DNA from: Ruminococcus sp. NK3A76
GTDB lineage: Bacteria; Bacillota; Clostridia; Oscillospirales; Ruminococcaceae
NCBI RefSeq assembly: GCF_000686125.1
Contig: NZ_JMMA01000002.1
Location: forward strand, 1,302,001 to 1,366,000
Direction: 5' to 3'
DNA: 64,000 nt
Part shown: in pieces, positions 17,751 through 26,440 of the stretch
Numbering within the stretch: the first letter of the stretch is position 1
How the letters are laid out: the number at the start of each line of letters is the position of its first letter
Made by a program: the position numbers and the translations under genes
Notes under the pieces: generated by a model
Told to the model about the DNA's origin: nothing
Database searches by the model: none
The model's input: only the letters and a program-made list of their open reading frames with translations

Positions 17751-17928
17751 TAAGGCAACACCGCACGACCACCGGCTCTGGCCTTTGTGTGCCATCTGCT
17801 TGCCGAATTTCCGTCATAATACCCAATTTCACCTTGTTTTACGCCAGTAAAACTGCGGCAAAAATGGGCATTCTGACGAAAATTCGGACGGCGCATCTGA
17901 CACACAATGGTCGTGCGGTGTTGCCTTA
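17751..17928. mobile_element. 178-bp MITE-like palindromic element
   Basis: The ends are 21-nt near-perfect inverted repeats: left begins TAAGGCAACACCGCACGACC and right ends with its reverse complement. The symmetry continues inward with interruptions (GTGTG/CACAC, CATCTGC/GCATCTG, CCGAATTT/AAATTCGG, CCGTCA/TGACG, TACGCCAG near the centre), so the whole unit can fold into one long imperfect hairpin. It has no reading frame. This is the form of a non-autonomous transposable element. No convincing target duplication is seen; the flanks are ATAC and AGTT. It lies wholly in the 5' leader of glmU, 33 bp before the start codon. Confidence 0.85.
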
Positions 17929-17961
17929 AGTTAAAAATATATGTTTCAGGGAGTTGTTATA

Positions 17962-19374
17962 ATGGATAATTGTATCATATTAGCAGGCGGCCAGGGCAAG
18001 AGAATGAAGACCAATAAGCCTAAGGTGCTTCTTGAAGTGCTTGGCGAGCCTATGCTTGAATGGGTAATAAAGGCCTGTGAAAGTGCAGGGATAGGCAATA
18101 TCTGTGTAGTAAAGGGCTACGAGGGCGAGCAGGTCGAAGCATACGTTTCGGGCAGAAACGGCAGCGCTGATGTACAGACTGTATTGCAGAGCGAGCGCCT
18201 TGGCACAGGTCACGCTGTAATGATGGCAGCTGATTATCTTAAAGAGCGTATCGGCGGCAATACTCTTATCCTCTGCGGCGATGCACCTTTTATCGACAGA
18301 GAGACTATAAGCGGATCACTTGCGCTCCATAAGAAGGCAGGCAACGCTGTTACAGTCGTTACTTCCGAAATTGACGAGCCTAAGGGCTACGGCAGGATAA
18401 TAAGAACAGCTGACGGCATCAGCGGAATTGTTGAGGAAAAGGATTGCACAGACGAACAGCGCAAGATAAAGGAAATAAACAGCGGCTGCTACTGGTTCGA
18501 TACAAAGGCTCTGCTTGGTGTGCTTGGTGAGCTTAAGCCCAACAATGCACAGAAGGAATATTATCTTACTGACTGTATCTCACTTCTGCTTAGTAAGGGC
18601 TTAAAGGCCGGGGCATTCACCTCCGAGAATAAAAACGTTTCTCTCGGCGCAAATGACCGTAAGGGTCTTCTCGCACTTAACGATATCGCAAGACTCGGAG
18701 TGATAGATAAGTGGCTTGATTTCGGTATTGAGTTTACCTGCACTGACGGCGTTTCTATAGGCACACAGGTCGAGATAGGTGCAGGCACAGTTATCGACAG
18801 CAACGTCAAACTCTCCGGCAAGACAAAGATAGGCGAGGGCTGCCGTATAATGAGCGGTTGTCTGCTCAATAACACGATAGTTGGCAATAATACTGTACTT
18901 AATTTTGTACAGGCAAACGATGCAAGAGTGGATGATAATGTCAAGATAGGCCCCTGGGTACAGCTTCGTCCTGATTCTCATGTCCTCAGCGGCGCTAAGA
19001 TAGGCGACTTTGTAGAGATCAAGAACTCCACGATAGGCGAGGGCACAGCTGTTGCTCACCTGACATATGTCGGTGACAGTGATGTTGGCTCTAATGTCAA
19101 CTTCGGCTGCGGTGTTGTCACAGTCAACTTTGACGGTGAGAAGAAATTCCGCACAACTATTGGTGATAATGCTTTCATCGGTTGTAACACAAATCTTGTT
19201 GCCCCTGTCAAGGTCGGCACAAGCGCTTATACAGCAGCAGGCACAACAGTCACACACGATGTTCCCGACGGCGCACTTGCTATCGACCGTGGCAAGCAGG
19301 CAAACATCGAGGGCTATGCCACACGCAAGCTCAAGGCAAGAAATGAAAAGATAGCAATGCAGAAGAAAGCATAA
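17962..19374 (+). CDS. glmU: Bifunctional N-acetylglucosamine-1-phosphate uridyltransferase / glucosamine-1-phosphate acetyltransferase
   Basis: 470 residues from ATG 17962 (CAGGGAG upstream); the frame extends seven codons further, almost to the MITE, without a ribosome site. GlmU makes UDP-GlcNAc, the precursor of peptidoglycan. The N-terminal uridyltransferase has LAGGQGKRMKTNKPKVL and LCGDAPFI. The C-terminal half is a left-handed beta-helix of hexapeptide repeats with the acetyltransferase region (RPDSHVLSGAKIGDFVEIKN, VNFGCGVVTVNFDG). Both halves are complete. A terminator follows, so it is probably a single-gene unit. Confidence 0.97.
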   Translation: MDNCIILAGGQGKRMKTNKPKVLLEVLGEPMLEWVIKACESAGIGNICVVKGYEGEQVEAYVSGRNGSADVQTVLQSERLGTGHAVMMAADYLKERIGGNTLILCGDAPFIDRETISGSLALHKKAGNAVTVVTSEIDEPKGYGRIIRTADGISGIVEEKDCTDEQRKIKEINSGCYWFDTKALLGVLGELKPNNAQKEYYLTDCISLLLSKGLKAGAFTSENKNVSLGANDRKGLLALNDIARLGVIDKWLDFGIEFTCTDGVSIGTQVEIGAGTVIDSNVKLSGKTKIGEGCRIMSGCLLNNTIVGNNTVLNFVQANDARVDDNVKIGPWVQLRPDSHVLSGAKIGDFVEIKNSTIGEGTAVAHLTYVGDSDVGSNVNFGCGVVTVNFDGEKKFRTTIGDNAFIGCNTNLVAPVKVGTSAYTAAGTTVTHDVPDGALAIDRGKQANIEGYATRKLKARNEKIAMQKKA

Positions 19375-19414
19375 TTGAATTTTGTTATCCTTTTAATATT
19401 AATAATATAAATGC

Positions 19415-19447
19415 AAAGCGGCTAAGCTGGATCTTAGTCGCTTTTTT
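19415..19447 (+). terminator. Terminator after glmU
   Basis: AAAGCG(g)CTAAG and CTTAG(t)CGCTTT form an 11-bp stem with a 7-nt loop, followed by six T. Confidence 0.85.
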
Positions 19448-19493
19448 ATATAATTATCAGGTTTTGACACATTACATTTGTTATTTTATTGTA

Positions 19494-19522
19494 TTGATGT
19501 TACGCTGTATCTATGGTATAAT
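19494..19522 (+). promoter_or_regulatory. Sigma-A promoter for the lipoprotein gene
   Basis: TTGATG, 17 bp, TATAAT, ending 37 bp before the ATG at 19560. Confidence 0.75.
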
Positions 19523-19559
19523 GTTTGTACTATATATATTAACAAAGGGTGATATTGAT

Positions 19560-21173
19560 ATGAAAAAAGTATTATCGTTCATGTGCTGCCTGATGCTTTC
19601 CTTATCATTATGTACTGGATGTAATTCAAGTGACAGCAGCGAAGACGAATCATCAGCTTCAAGCTCCGAAACCGAGTCTGCTGTAAATGACGATAGCAGC
19701 AGTTCTGATACTTCTTCGGATGTAAGTGATAGCTCATCTGAGTCATCAGATAGCGATACAGATCCTAAGGATAGTTCAGATACTGATTCTGATGCAAGCT
19801 CTGATGAATCTAAAGACAGCACTGACAGTTCCACCGACAGTTCAGATGCCGGCACTGAAACAGATACCACCGCCGGTACTGGTAGTGGTGGTGATACAGA
19901 TACCAACACCGGAGTGATATCAAAGGATGACTCCTCAAAGTCAGATTCTACCGGAAATAATAAGACTGATAATAATTCCGGTTCAACTGAGAAAAAGACT
20001 GATGTCTCCAAAATAATAGGAAAAAAGACCGTCAAAAAAGTATCTAATGATAAAGTAGATATAAAAGAATACTTATTTAAGGATTCGATAGGCGGATGCA
20101 AGTATTTTCTGATAGTTACAAATAATTCTGACAAATCTATCTCATTTAAGGCTGACGGCACAGCTGTTAACAAGAAAGGCGAAAATGCTGATACATCGGC
20201 TATGACGATCGATGTGATCGGAAGTCATGAGACATCTATCGGCAGCTTCTACTTTGGCGATGCAAAAGACGTTGAAAAGGTAAAATATGATTACAGCTGC
20301 AAGGAAGAAACGACCTATAAGCCGGTAATCAGTAATCTGTCTGTTGAACAGAACAAGAATGATAAAAACGTCACACTTGTTGTAACAAACAAGGCTGATA
20401 TCCCTGCTCAGTTCGTTCAGGCATATGCTATATTCTTTGATAAGAATAACAAGATCATTAATTGCCAGAGCAAGTTTATTACAGACGCTGACAGCGAGAT
20501 AAAACCCGGTGCTACAGCTTCTGCACAGATCGACTGCTATGAAAAATTCGATCATGTAGAGATCTATTATACAGGAAGATCTGGTGGTTTCAGTATGTCA
20601 AAGAATAATGCAGCATCTTCTGACAAGGACTTCACGATTAAAGAGTATAAGTACGAGAACAACTTCGGAACATACTATTACTTAGTATACACAAACAATT
20701 CAAAAGAAACAGTGTCGATCGCCGCAAATGCGACAGCTAAGGACAAGCAGGGCAATGTATTAGGCTCTGCTGATATGAATATATCTGTTCTTGCACCCGG
20801 TGAAACATCTATAGGCAGCCTTTCGTTCTATGATGTTAAGGGCGTGGATAAGATCGAGTATCAGTCATCATATAAAGAACAAACAGCAATATATCCTGTT
20901 ATCAAGGATCTGTCGGTAGAGTACACCAAGAACAAAGACAATATCGCTGTAACAGTAGAAAACAAGGGCAAAAACCCTGCTGAAATGGTTCAGGCTTATG
21001 TTGTTCTGTTTGATAAGAACAACAATGTTTTAGCTGTTGAATCAAAGTTCATTACAGATAGCGACTTTGAAATAAAGCCCGGTAAAAAGGAATCAGAAAA
21101 GATCAAAACATTCAAGGAATATGATCATGTTGAGATATATCTGACCGGAAAGTATCTGAATATGAACTTCTGA
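19560..21173 (+). CDS. Surface lipoprotein with Ser/Asp-rich linker and duplicated domain
   Basis: 537 residues from ATG 19560 (AAGGGTGAT upstream). The longer frame to 19464 crosses the promoter. The signal peptide ends in the lipobox LCTGC, so Cys20 or so is lipidated. Then about 120 residues of Ser/Asp/Thr repeats (SDSSSDTSSDVSD type) form a wall-spanning spacer. Two homologous domains of about 180 residues follow (DNA about 20056-20580 and 20629-21165), each with IKEY, GETSIGS or HETSIGS, FVQAY/MVQAY, SKFITD, EIKPG and DHVEIY in the same order. These may be FxLYD-like beta-sandwich domains. The ligand is unknown. Confidence 0.85.
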   Translation: MKKVLSFMCCLMLSLSLCTGCNSSDSSEDESSASSSETESAVNDDSSSSDTSSDVSDSSSESSDSDTDPKDSSDTDSDASSDESKDSTDSSTDSSDAGTETDTTAGTGSGGDTDTNTGVISKDDSSKSDSTGNNKTDNNSGSTEKKTDVSKIIGKKTVKKVSNDKVDIKEYLFKDSIGGCKYFLIVTNNSDKSISFKADGTAVNKKGENADTSAMTIDVIGSHETSIGSFYFGDAKDVEKVKYDYSCKEETTYKPVISNLSVEQNKNDKNVTLVVTNKADIPAQFVQAYAIFFDKNNKIINCQSKFITDADSEIKPGATASAQIDCYEKFDHVEIYYTGRSGGFSMSKNNAASSDKDFTIKEYKYENNFGTYYYLVYTNNSKETVSIAANATAKDKQGNVLGSADMNISVLAPGETSIGSLSFYDVKGVDKIEYQSSYKEQTAIYPVIKDLSVEYTKNKDNIAVTVENKGKNPAEMVQAYVVLFDKNNNVLAVESKFITDSDFEIKPGKKESEKIKTFKEYDHVEIYLTGKYLNMNF

Positions 21174-21218
21174 TTGGGCTGATATTTGACAATCGAAAGA
21201 ATAATTTTCTGATTAACG

Positions 21219-21256
21219 ATAGTTCTGTCTTATGTAAAGACAGGGCTATTGTTTTT
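21219..21256 (+). terminator. Terminator after the lipoprotein gene
   Basis: ATAG..CTGTCTT pairs with AAGACAG..CTAT with one internal loop, followed by TGTTTTT. Confidence 0.8.
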
Positions 21257-21279
21257 AATGAATAAAAGGCATAAATAAT

Positions 21280-21313
21280 ACCGCAGGCTTTAACAATGAA
21301 ATGAGCTTGCGGT
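21280..21313. terminator. Hairpin between converging genes
   Basis: ACCGCA(g)GCT pairs with AGC(t)TGCGGT; TTTTTATTT follows on the plus strand and TATTATTTAT on the minus strand, so it may serve the small XRE regulator gene. Confidence 0.6.
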
Positions 21314-21315
21314 TT

Positions 21316-21531
21316 TTATTTGTTTATCTGCTTGTTGTTTGTGCGCCCAAGAATGTAATCGACCGAAACACCGTAAAAATCTGCGAGTATCAGAAGGTGT
21401 TCTACGGGGATGGTCAGTACCCCACGTTCATATCTTGAATAAACCGTCTGGCTTGTGAACAATAGTTTTGCAACTTGTGTCTGATTAAGGTCGGCATCTT
21501 CTCTTAAATCCCGTAATCTTTGAATATACAA
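21316..21531 (-). CDS. Small XRE/Cro-type helix-turn-helix regulator
   Basis: 71 residues from TTG 21531, 6 bp after AGAGGTGA; an in-frame GTG at 21540 is part of that ribosome site. Nearly the whole protein is one HTH_3 domain: LRDLREDADLNQTQVAKLLF, then SRYERGVLTIPVEHLLILADFYGVSVDYILG. Such proteins bind palindromic operators as dimers and often control an adjacent or divergent gene. The divergent neighbour is the AT-rich fragment at 21520. A candidate site is ATACAAAAAGTGTAT (about 21560-21574), an imperfect dyad, together with GTACCgaatGGTAC-like symmetry just beyond. Confidence 0.88.
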   Translation of the reverse strand: MYIQRLRDLREDADLNQTQVAKLLFTSQTVYSRYERGVLTIPVEHLLILADFYGVSVDYILGRTNNKQINK

Positions 21532-21930
21532 AAATCTCACCTCTGGATTTGTTTAATATATACAAAAAGTGTATTAGTACCATTCGGTACTATTGACTTT
21601 ACCATTTTTTTTAATGTAAGCGAAGATAATTCTTATGAGTTTAATCTATATGTAACGGAAGATGGTAGTTATGTTACTTTAAAAAAGGATAATATGTATA
21701 ATATACAAGTTCCAAGAGATATTGCCAGATTAGAAATACATGTTTATTGTGGTATAGTTAATAATCAAGAATTAGCTGATAAAGTAAAGTCCATATCTGT
21801 AGGGACCCCTGTTAGAGTAAAAGGTAAAATTGTTAATACATCGGATATAAAACTACCTGAAAGTCGTGAATTTGGTCGAGAGTACTATTATGGAAATATT
21901 GCTATTGAAATATGTGATATAGAGTTTTGA
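21520..21930 (+). pseudogene. AT-rich protein-coding fragment, start uncertain
   Basis: The open frame encodes up to 136 residues and has protein-like sequence after about residue 30 (YEFNLYVTEDGSYVTLKKDN, VPRDIARLEIHVYCG, VGTPVRVKGKIVNTSDIKLP). The only start in frame is a TTG at 21520, which lies inside the divergent regulator gene and has no ribosome site. Codons are far richer in A/T than those of the neighbours. I therefore call it a 5'-truncated or recently acquired gene; a genuine gene with an unusual start cannot be excluded. I do not recognise the family. Confidence 0.45.
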
Positions 21931-21940
21931 TGTATAACAT

Positions 21941-21969
21941 TTGACATTCCCCAAAAAATCTGCTATAAT
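21941..21969 (+). promoter_or_regulatory. Perfect-consensus sigma-A promoter for pth-mfd
   Basis: TTGACA (21941-21946), 17 bp, TATAAT (21964-21969). Confidence 0.88.
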
Positions 21970-21982
21970 ATAAAAAAACACA

Positions 21983-22006
21983 CCCCGTCTTTTTGTAAAG
22001 GCGGGG
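21983..22006 (+). promoter_or_regulatory. 5'-end hairpin in the pth leader
   Basis: CCCCGTCTTT and AAAGGCGGGG pair around TTGT. With transcription starting near 21976 the hairpin begins about 7 nt from the 5' end. No T-run follows, so it looks like an mRNA-stabilising element and not a terminator. Confidence 0.6.
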
Positions 22007-22047
22007 CAATTGTGCGTTATCAAAAAAGGAGACAAAGGAGTCATTTT

Positions 22048-22668
22048 ATGAGTATTTGGGACGCTTTTGAGAGAATATCAAAAAAATCGGACAGTATGGG
22101 TAAAATAGATTATATAATAGTCGGCCTCGGCAATCCGGGTGTGTCATATGAGAATACACGCCATAATGCCGGATTTATCGCAGTTTCACGGCTTGAAGAA
22201 AAGCTTGGCTTTAAGGTCGACAGGCATAAGTTCAGAGCATTAGTCGGTGAAGTGACTGTTGCAGAAAAACGCTGCCTTGTGATGAAGCCGGAGACATTTA
22301 TGAACCTAAGCGGCGAAGCAGTCACAGAAGCAGCTGATTTCTATAAGATACCGCCCGAGAATATAATAGTGATGTTTGACGATATATCCCTCGAACCCGG
22401 TAAACTGCGCATCAGGCGTAAAGGCTCGGCAGGAGGTCATAACGGTATCAAGAGTATTATCGAGTGCCTCGACAGCGAGGATTTCCCACGTATTAAGCTC
22501 GGTGTTGGCTCAAAACCGCATAAGGACTATGATCTCGCCGACTGGGTGCTCTCACGCTTTTCGGATGATGAGATGAAGCTCATGCAATCATCGGCGGATA
22601 ATGCCTGCAAGGCGCTTGAATATATCGTTTCCGGTCAGACTGACAAGGCAATGAATGAATTTAACTAA
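22048..22668 (+). CDS. pth: Peptidyl-tRNA hydrolase
   Basis: 206 residues from ATG 22048, 8 bp after AAAGGAG. Pth releases tRNA from peptidyl-tRNA dropped by stalled ribosomes. The motifs are YIIVGLGNPGVSYENTRHNAGF (catalytic His in RHN) and MKPETFMNLSGEAV, FDDISLEPGKLRIRRKGSAGGHNGIKSI. An extra 17 or so residues (MSIWDAFERISKKSDSM) precede the usual start; a second ATG at MGKIDY lacks a ribosome site, so the extension seems real. mfd starts 8 bp downstream, a common gene order in Firmicutes. Confidence 0.95.
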   Translation: MSIWDAFERISKKSDSMGKIDYIIVGLGNPGVSYENTRHNAGFIAVSRLEEKLGFKVDRHKFRALVGEVTVAEKRCLVMKPETFMNLSGEAVTEAADFYKIPPENIIVMFDDISLEPGKLRIRRKGSAGGHNGIKSIIECLDSEDFPRIKLGVGSKPHKDYDLADWVLSRFSDDEMKLMQSSADNACKALEYIVSGQTDKAMNEFN

Positions 22669-22676
22669 GGTGAACT

Positions 22677-25600
22677 ATGAATATATTTGATAAGATCTTT
22701 AAAAGCCTGCCGTTCTGTGCCGATATCGACAGGGTTGTTGAAGGCGGCTATACTCCTGCCTGTGTGACAGGCCTTTCTTCTGTCCATAAGGCGCAGGCTG
22801 CTATGTACCTCGGTGAGAGATCGAAGTGTATTATCCTGTGTGATGATGAAGCCTCCGCTACCAGAATGGCTAATGATATAAACGAGCTCTCACAGCAGGA
22901 AATGGCAGTGATTTTCCCTGCAAAGGACTTGAACTTTACATACCTCGAAGGTGCATCAAGGGAATATGAGCACCGCCGTATCGGCGCATTGTCAGCTATC
23001 GTCAGCGGCAAAGCAAGTGTTCTGATATGTTCAGTTGAAGCAGCTATGCAGCTTACTATCCCTGCATCTAAGCTCATCGAGCATACATTTACCCTGTCTC
23101 AGGGCGATGAGATATCTGTAGATGAGCTCTCACAGCGGCTTATCGGCTGCGGCTATTCTCGCTGCGATCAGGTCGAGGGCGCTGCACAGTTTTCTGTAAG
23201 AGGTTCTATAGTTGATATTTTCTCAGTATCAGATAAACAGCCTTTCCGTCTTGAACTCTGGGGCGATGAGATAGATTCACTTTGCTATTTCGATACACAG
23301 ACCCAGCGCCGCACTCAGTCGCTTGACTGCATCACTATAGCACCGGCCGCCGAGATAATCTGTAAAAGCGATGAACTTATAGACAAGATACACGCCCTTC
23401 ATTCAAAAGTCAGAGGAAGGCTTTCGGATAAGATAAGATCACTTCTTGAACGTGATATCGACGCTCTGAGCAGCGGCCTTACTCTGAATAATATGGATAA
23501 GTACTACAACTCCGTCTATAGCGACAGGACAGGTGTACTTGATTATTTTGATAGCGATGATATCTGTATCATATGCGAGTATTCTAACTGCCTTGAAAAA
23601 TCAAAGGCACTTACAATACAGCTTCGTGAGGATACAAAGATACTTCTTGAAGAGGGCGTGCTTTTTAACCAGACAGCAGATTATTTCTCAGGCTTTGAGC
23701 TTGTCATGAAAAAAGCTCTCGATAAAAAAGCTCTTTTTATGGATACCTTTATGAGAAGCCATAATGATATGAAATTCAAAAGGCTGATCAATACCGACTG
23801 CCGCCAGACAGCTGGCTGGGGCGGCGATATGAAAATGCTTCTTGAAGAACTGAATACCTTCTGTGATGCAGGTTACTGTACTGTGCTCCTTGCCGGAAGT
23901 GAAAAGACGCTTCCTATACTTGTCCGTGACCTTAATGACAGCGGCATAAACGCTGAAGTATTATCAGAAAACAGCGAACTTATCCCTTCAAAGGTGTATG
24001 TAAGAACAGGCTGCGTTTCAGGCGGTTTTGAATATCCCGATATCAAGTGTGCCATGCTCACACAGATGAAAGCTCTCGATTCAAGAAAAAAAGCAAAGCC
24101 CAAACGCCCTGAAAACAGCAAGCGTATCAACAGTATCGCTGATATCACATCTGGCGACCTTGTAGTTCATTCAATGTATGGTATTGGCCGGTTTGCAGGC
24201 ATTCGTAATCTGGAGACAAACGGCGTCAAAAAGGATTATATCACTATAAAATACGCCGGTACTGATGTTTTATATGTTCCTGTAACACAGCTTGACCTTG
24301 TTTCAAAGTATGTTGCCCCGGGTGACGAGGAAAGAGTCAAGCTCAGCAAGCTCAATTCAATGGAATGGAGCAAGACGAAATCCCGTGTACGCAAGGCTGT
24401 TAAGGATATGGCCGAACAGCTCACTAAGCTGTATGCTCAGAGACAGCTTGCTAAAGGTATAGCATTTTCCGAGGATACCGAATGGCAGACAGAGTTTGAG
24501 GAAAGATTTGAATATACCGAGACTGACGATCAGCTTCGTTCGATAAATGAGATAAAGCAGGATATGCAGAAGGCCGTGCCTATGGACAGGCTGCTTTGCG
24601 GCGATGTCGGCTTCGGTAAAACAGAAGTCGCTCTGAGAGCTGCATTTAAGTGTATGCTTGATTCTAAGCAGTGCGCTATACTTGTGCCGACTACCGTTCT
24701 TGCATGGCAGCATTATCAGACAGCTGTCAAGCGATTTGAGCATTTCCCTGTGAAAGTCGAGCTGCTTTCACGTTTCAGAAAGCCCAAAGAGCAGAAGGAT
24801 ATCCTCAAAAAGCTCGCAAGGGGAGAGATAGACCTTATAATAGGAACTCACCGTATAGTTCAGGACGATGTGACTTTTAAAGACCTCGGGCTTGTTATAA
24901 TCGACGAGGAGCAGCGCTTCGGTGTGGCTCATAAGGAGAAATTCAAGGAGAAATATAAGAATATAGATGTTCTTACCCTTTCAGCAACACCTATTCCGAG
25001 AACTCTCAATATGGCTCTGTCGGGTATCCGTGATATGTCTGTAATCGAAGAACCGCCGCAGGACAGACACCCTGTCCAGACCTATGTTCTTGAACACAAT
25101 GACGGTGTTATAGCTCAGGCAATAGCCAAGGAGCTCCGCCGTGGAGGACAGGTGTATTACCTCTATAACAGAGTTGAGACTATAGCTCATAAAGCCGCAA
25201 AGCTCTCGCAGCTTCTCCCGGAAGCAAGAATTGGTATCGCACACGGTCAGATGAACGAGCGTGAGCTATCAGAGATTTGGCGTCAGCTTATCGAGCACGA
25301 GATAGATATTCTCGTATGTACGACTATTATCGAGACAGGTGTCGATGTGTCTAATGTCAACACGCTGATAATAGAGAATTCTGACAGAATGGGTCTTTCA
25401 CAGCTTTATCAGCTTAGGGGCAGGGTAGGGCGCTCAAATAAGAGAGCTTTTGCTTACTTTACATTTACAAGGGGCAAGGTGCTTACCGAGATAGCTGAAA
25501 AGCGCCTGAACGCTGTTAAAGAGTTTACACAGTTCGGTTCAGGCTTCCATATTGCTATGCGTGACCTTGAGATAAGAGGTGCAGGCTCAGTCCTCAGCGG

Positions 25601-26147
25601 ACATCAGCACGGGCATATGGAGGCAGTCGGCTATGATATGTACCTACGCTTGCTGAGTGAAGCTATGGCATCACTTAAGGGCGAGGCTATGCCTCATTCA
25701 CCTGAGGATTGTCTTGTGGATATAGCTATTGATGCATATATCCCCGAAAAGTATATAGAGAGCCTGCCGCAGAGGATAGATGCTTACCGAAAGATAGCTC
25801 TTGTCGTGACTGAGGAAGACAGCAGAGATGTAGTAGATGAGCTTATCGACCGCTACGGAGACCCGCCAAAGGCTGTTATGGGGCTTATAAATGTAGCACT
25901 GATGCGAAATACAGCCGCCAGACTGGGTATCAAGGAAATATCACAGAAAGGCGACGGCATCTATTTCTATATCGACAGCCCTGAGGTAACACAGATAACA
26001 GCGCTTATGACAAAGTATAAGAGCCGTGTTAAATTCAACGATAAGCAAAAGCCTTATATCTCTGTCACACTTACAAAGCATCAGAAGCCTATGGTGCTGA
26101 TGAATGAAGTCATAGGTATTATGAAGGACAATGAGACTGAGGCGTAA
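22677..26147 (+). CDS. mfd: Transcription-repair coupling factor Mfd
   Basis: 1156 residues, the family length. Mfd is an ATP-driven translocase that pushes off RNA polymerase stalled at DNA damage and recruits UvrA. Domains in order: UvrB-like N-terminus (about 1-350), CarD-like RNA polymerase interaction domain (about 490-560, GDLVVHSMYGIGRFAGIRN), RecG-like helicase core with GDVGFGKTEVALRAAF (Walker A), DEEQ motif in IIDEEQRFGV, TLSATPIPRTL, and the TRG motif region with QLRGRVGRS, then the C-terminal domain. AAGGTGA precedes the ATG. Complete and intact. Confidence 0.97.
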   Translation: MNIFDKIFKSLPFCADIDRVVEGGYTPACVTGLSSVHKAQAAMYLGERSKCIILCDDEASATRMANDINELSQQEMAVIFPAKDLNFTYLEGASREYEHRRIGALSAIVSGKASVLICSVEAAMQLTIPASKLIEHTFTLSQGDEISVDELSQRLIGCGYSRCDQVEGAAQFSVRGSIVDIFSVSDKQPFRLELWGDEIDSLCYFDTQTQRRTQSLDCITIAPAAEIICKSDELIDKIHALHSKVRGRLSDKIRSLLERDIDALSSGLTLNNMDKYYNSVYSDRTGVLDYFDSDDICIICEYSNCLEKSKALTIQLREDTKILLEEGVLFNQTADYFSGFELVMKKALDKKALFMDTFMRSHNDMKFKRLINTDCRQTAGWGGDMKMLLEELNTFCDAGYCTVLLAGSEKTLPILVRDLNDSGINAEVLSENSELIPSKVYVRTGCVSGGFEYPDIKCAMLTQMKALDSRKKAKPKRPENSKRINSIADITSGDLVVHSMYGIGRFAGIRNLETNGVKKDYITIKYAGTDVLYVPVTQLDLVSKYVAPGDEERVKLSKLNSMEWSKTKSRVRKAVKDMAEQLTKLYAQRQLAKGIAFSEDTEWQTEFEERFEYTETDDQLRSINEIKQDMQKAVPMDRLLCGDVGFGKTEVALRAAFKCMLDSKQCAILVPTTVLAWQHYQTAVKRFEHFPVKVELLSRFRKPKEQKDILKKLARGEIDLIIGTHRIVQDDVTFKDLGLVIIDEEQRFGVAHKEKFKEKYKNIDVLTLSATPIPRTLNMALSGIRDMSVIEEPPQDRHPVQTYVLEHNDGVIAQAIAKELRRGGQVYYLYNRVETIAHKAAKLSQLLPEARIGIAHGQMNERELSEIWRQLIEHEIDILVCTTIIETGVDVSNVNTLIIENSDRMGLSQLYQLRGRVGRSNKRAFAYFTFTRGKVLTEIAEKRLNAVKEFTQFGSGFHIAMRDLEIRGAGSVLSGHQHGHMEAVGYDMYLRLLSEAMASLKGEAMPHSPEDCLVDIAIDAYIPEKYIESLPQRIDAYRKIALVVTEEDSRDVVDELIDRYGDPPKAVMGLINVALMRNTAARLGIKEISQKGDGIYFYIDSPEVTQITALMTKYKSRVKFNDKQKPYISVTLTKHQKPMVLMNEVIGIMKDNETEA

Positions 26148-26440
26148 GTGGTATTTTTTCTGTACTTGTGATGTTTAAATTGCATATATGACGGCACTTT
26201 TGCGGCCGTTTATATGTGATATATACCAAATCGAAGTGTGCAAAATCAACAAAATGCACAACGATTTGTATGAAACATTGTGCAATATTTACTTGTTAAA
26301 ATTTATTGAAATGTATAGTAATTTTTCCATAAATCTGTTATAATATTAGTTGTAAACCGTAAGAATGGCTTTGTGAGCTGTAATAATTTTACAATTGCTG
26401 TTTGCGGATTTCAAAAAATCTATTTGGAGGTAGAAAACCA
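26148..26440 (+). promoter_or_regulatory. mfd-ppdK intergenic region with promoter and dyad
   Basis: 293 bp without a gene. After mfd, a hairpin (CATATA..ACGGC / GCCGT..TATATG, 26183-26216) may end transcription. CAAATCG (26227-26233) and CGATTTG (26262-26268) flank GTG/CAC repeats in a 42-bp dyad that could be an operator or RNA hairpin. An extended -10, TGTTATAAT (26336-26344), lacks a clear -35 and would give a leader of about 90 nt to ppdK. Ribosome site TTGGAGG at 26424-26430. Confidence 0.55.

Noticed and set aside
17751-17928. The palindrome as a terminator or riboswitch for glmU
   Set aside because: Transposon-like terminal symmetry, no T-run at the end and no known riboswitch core; a MITE explains it better.
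18601-19257. 218-aa minus-strand frame inside glmU
   Set aside because: Antisense to the hexapeptide-repeat region; repetitive codons leave the frame open, no start signals.
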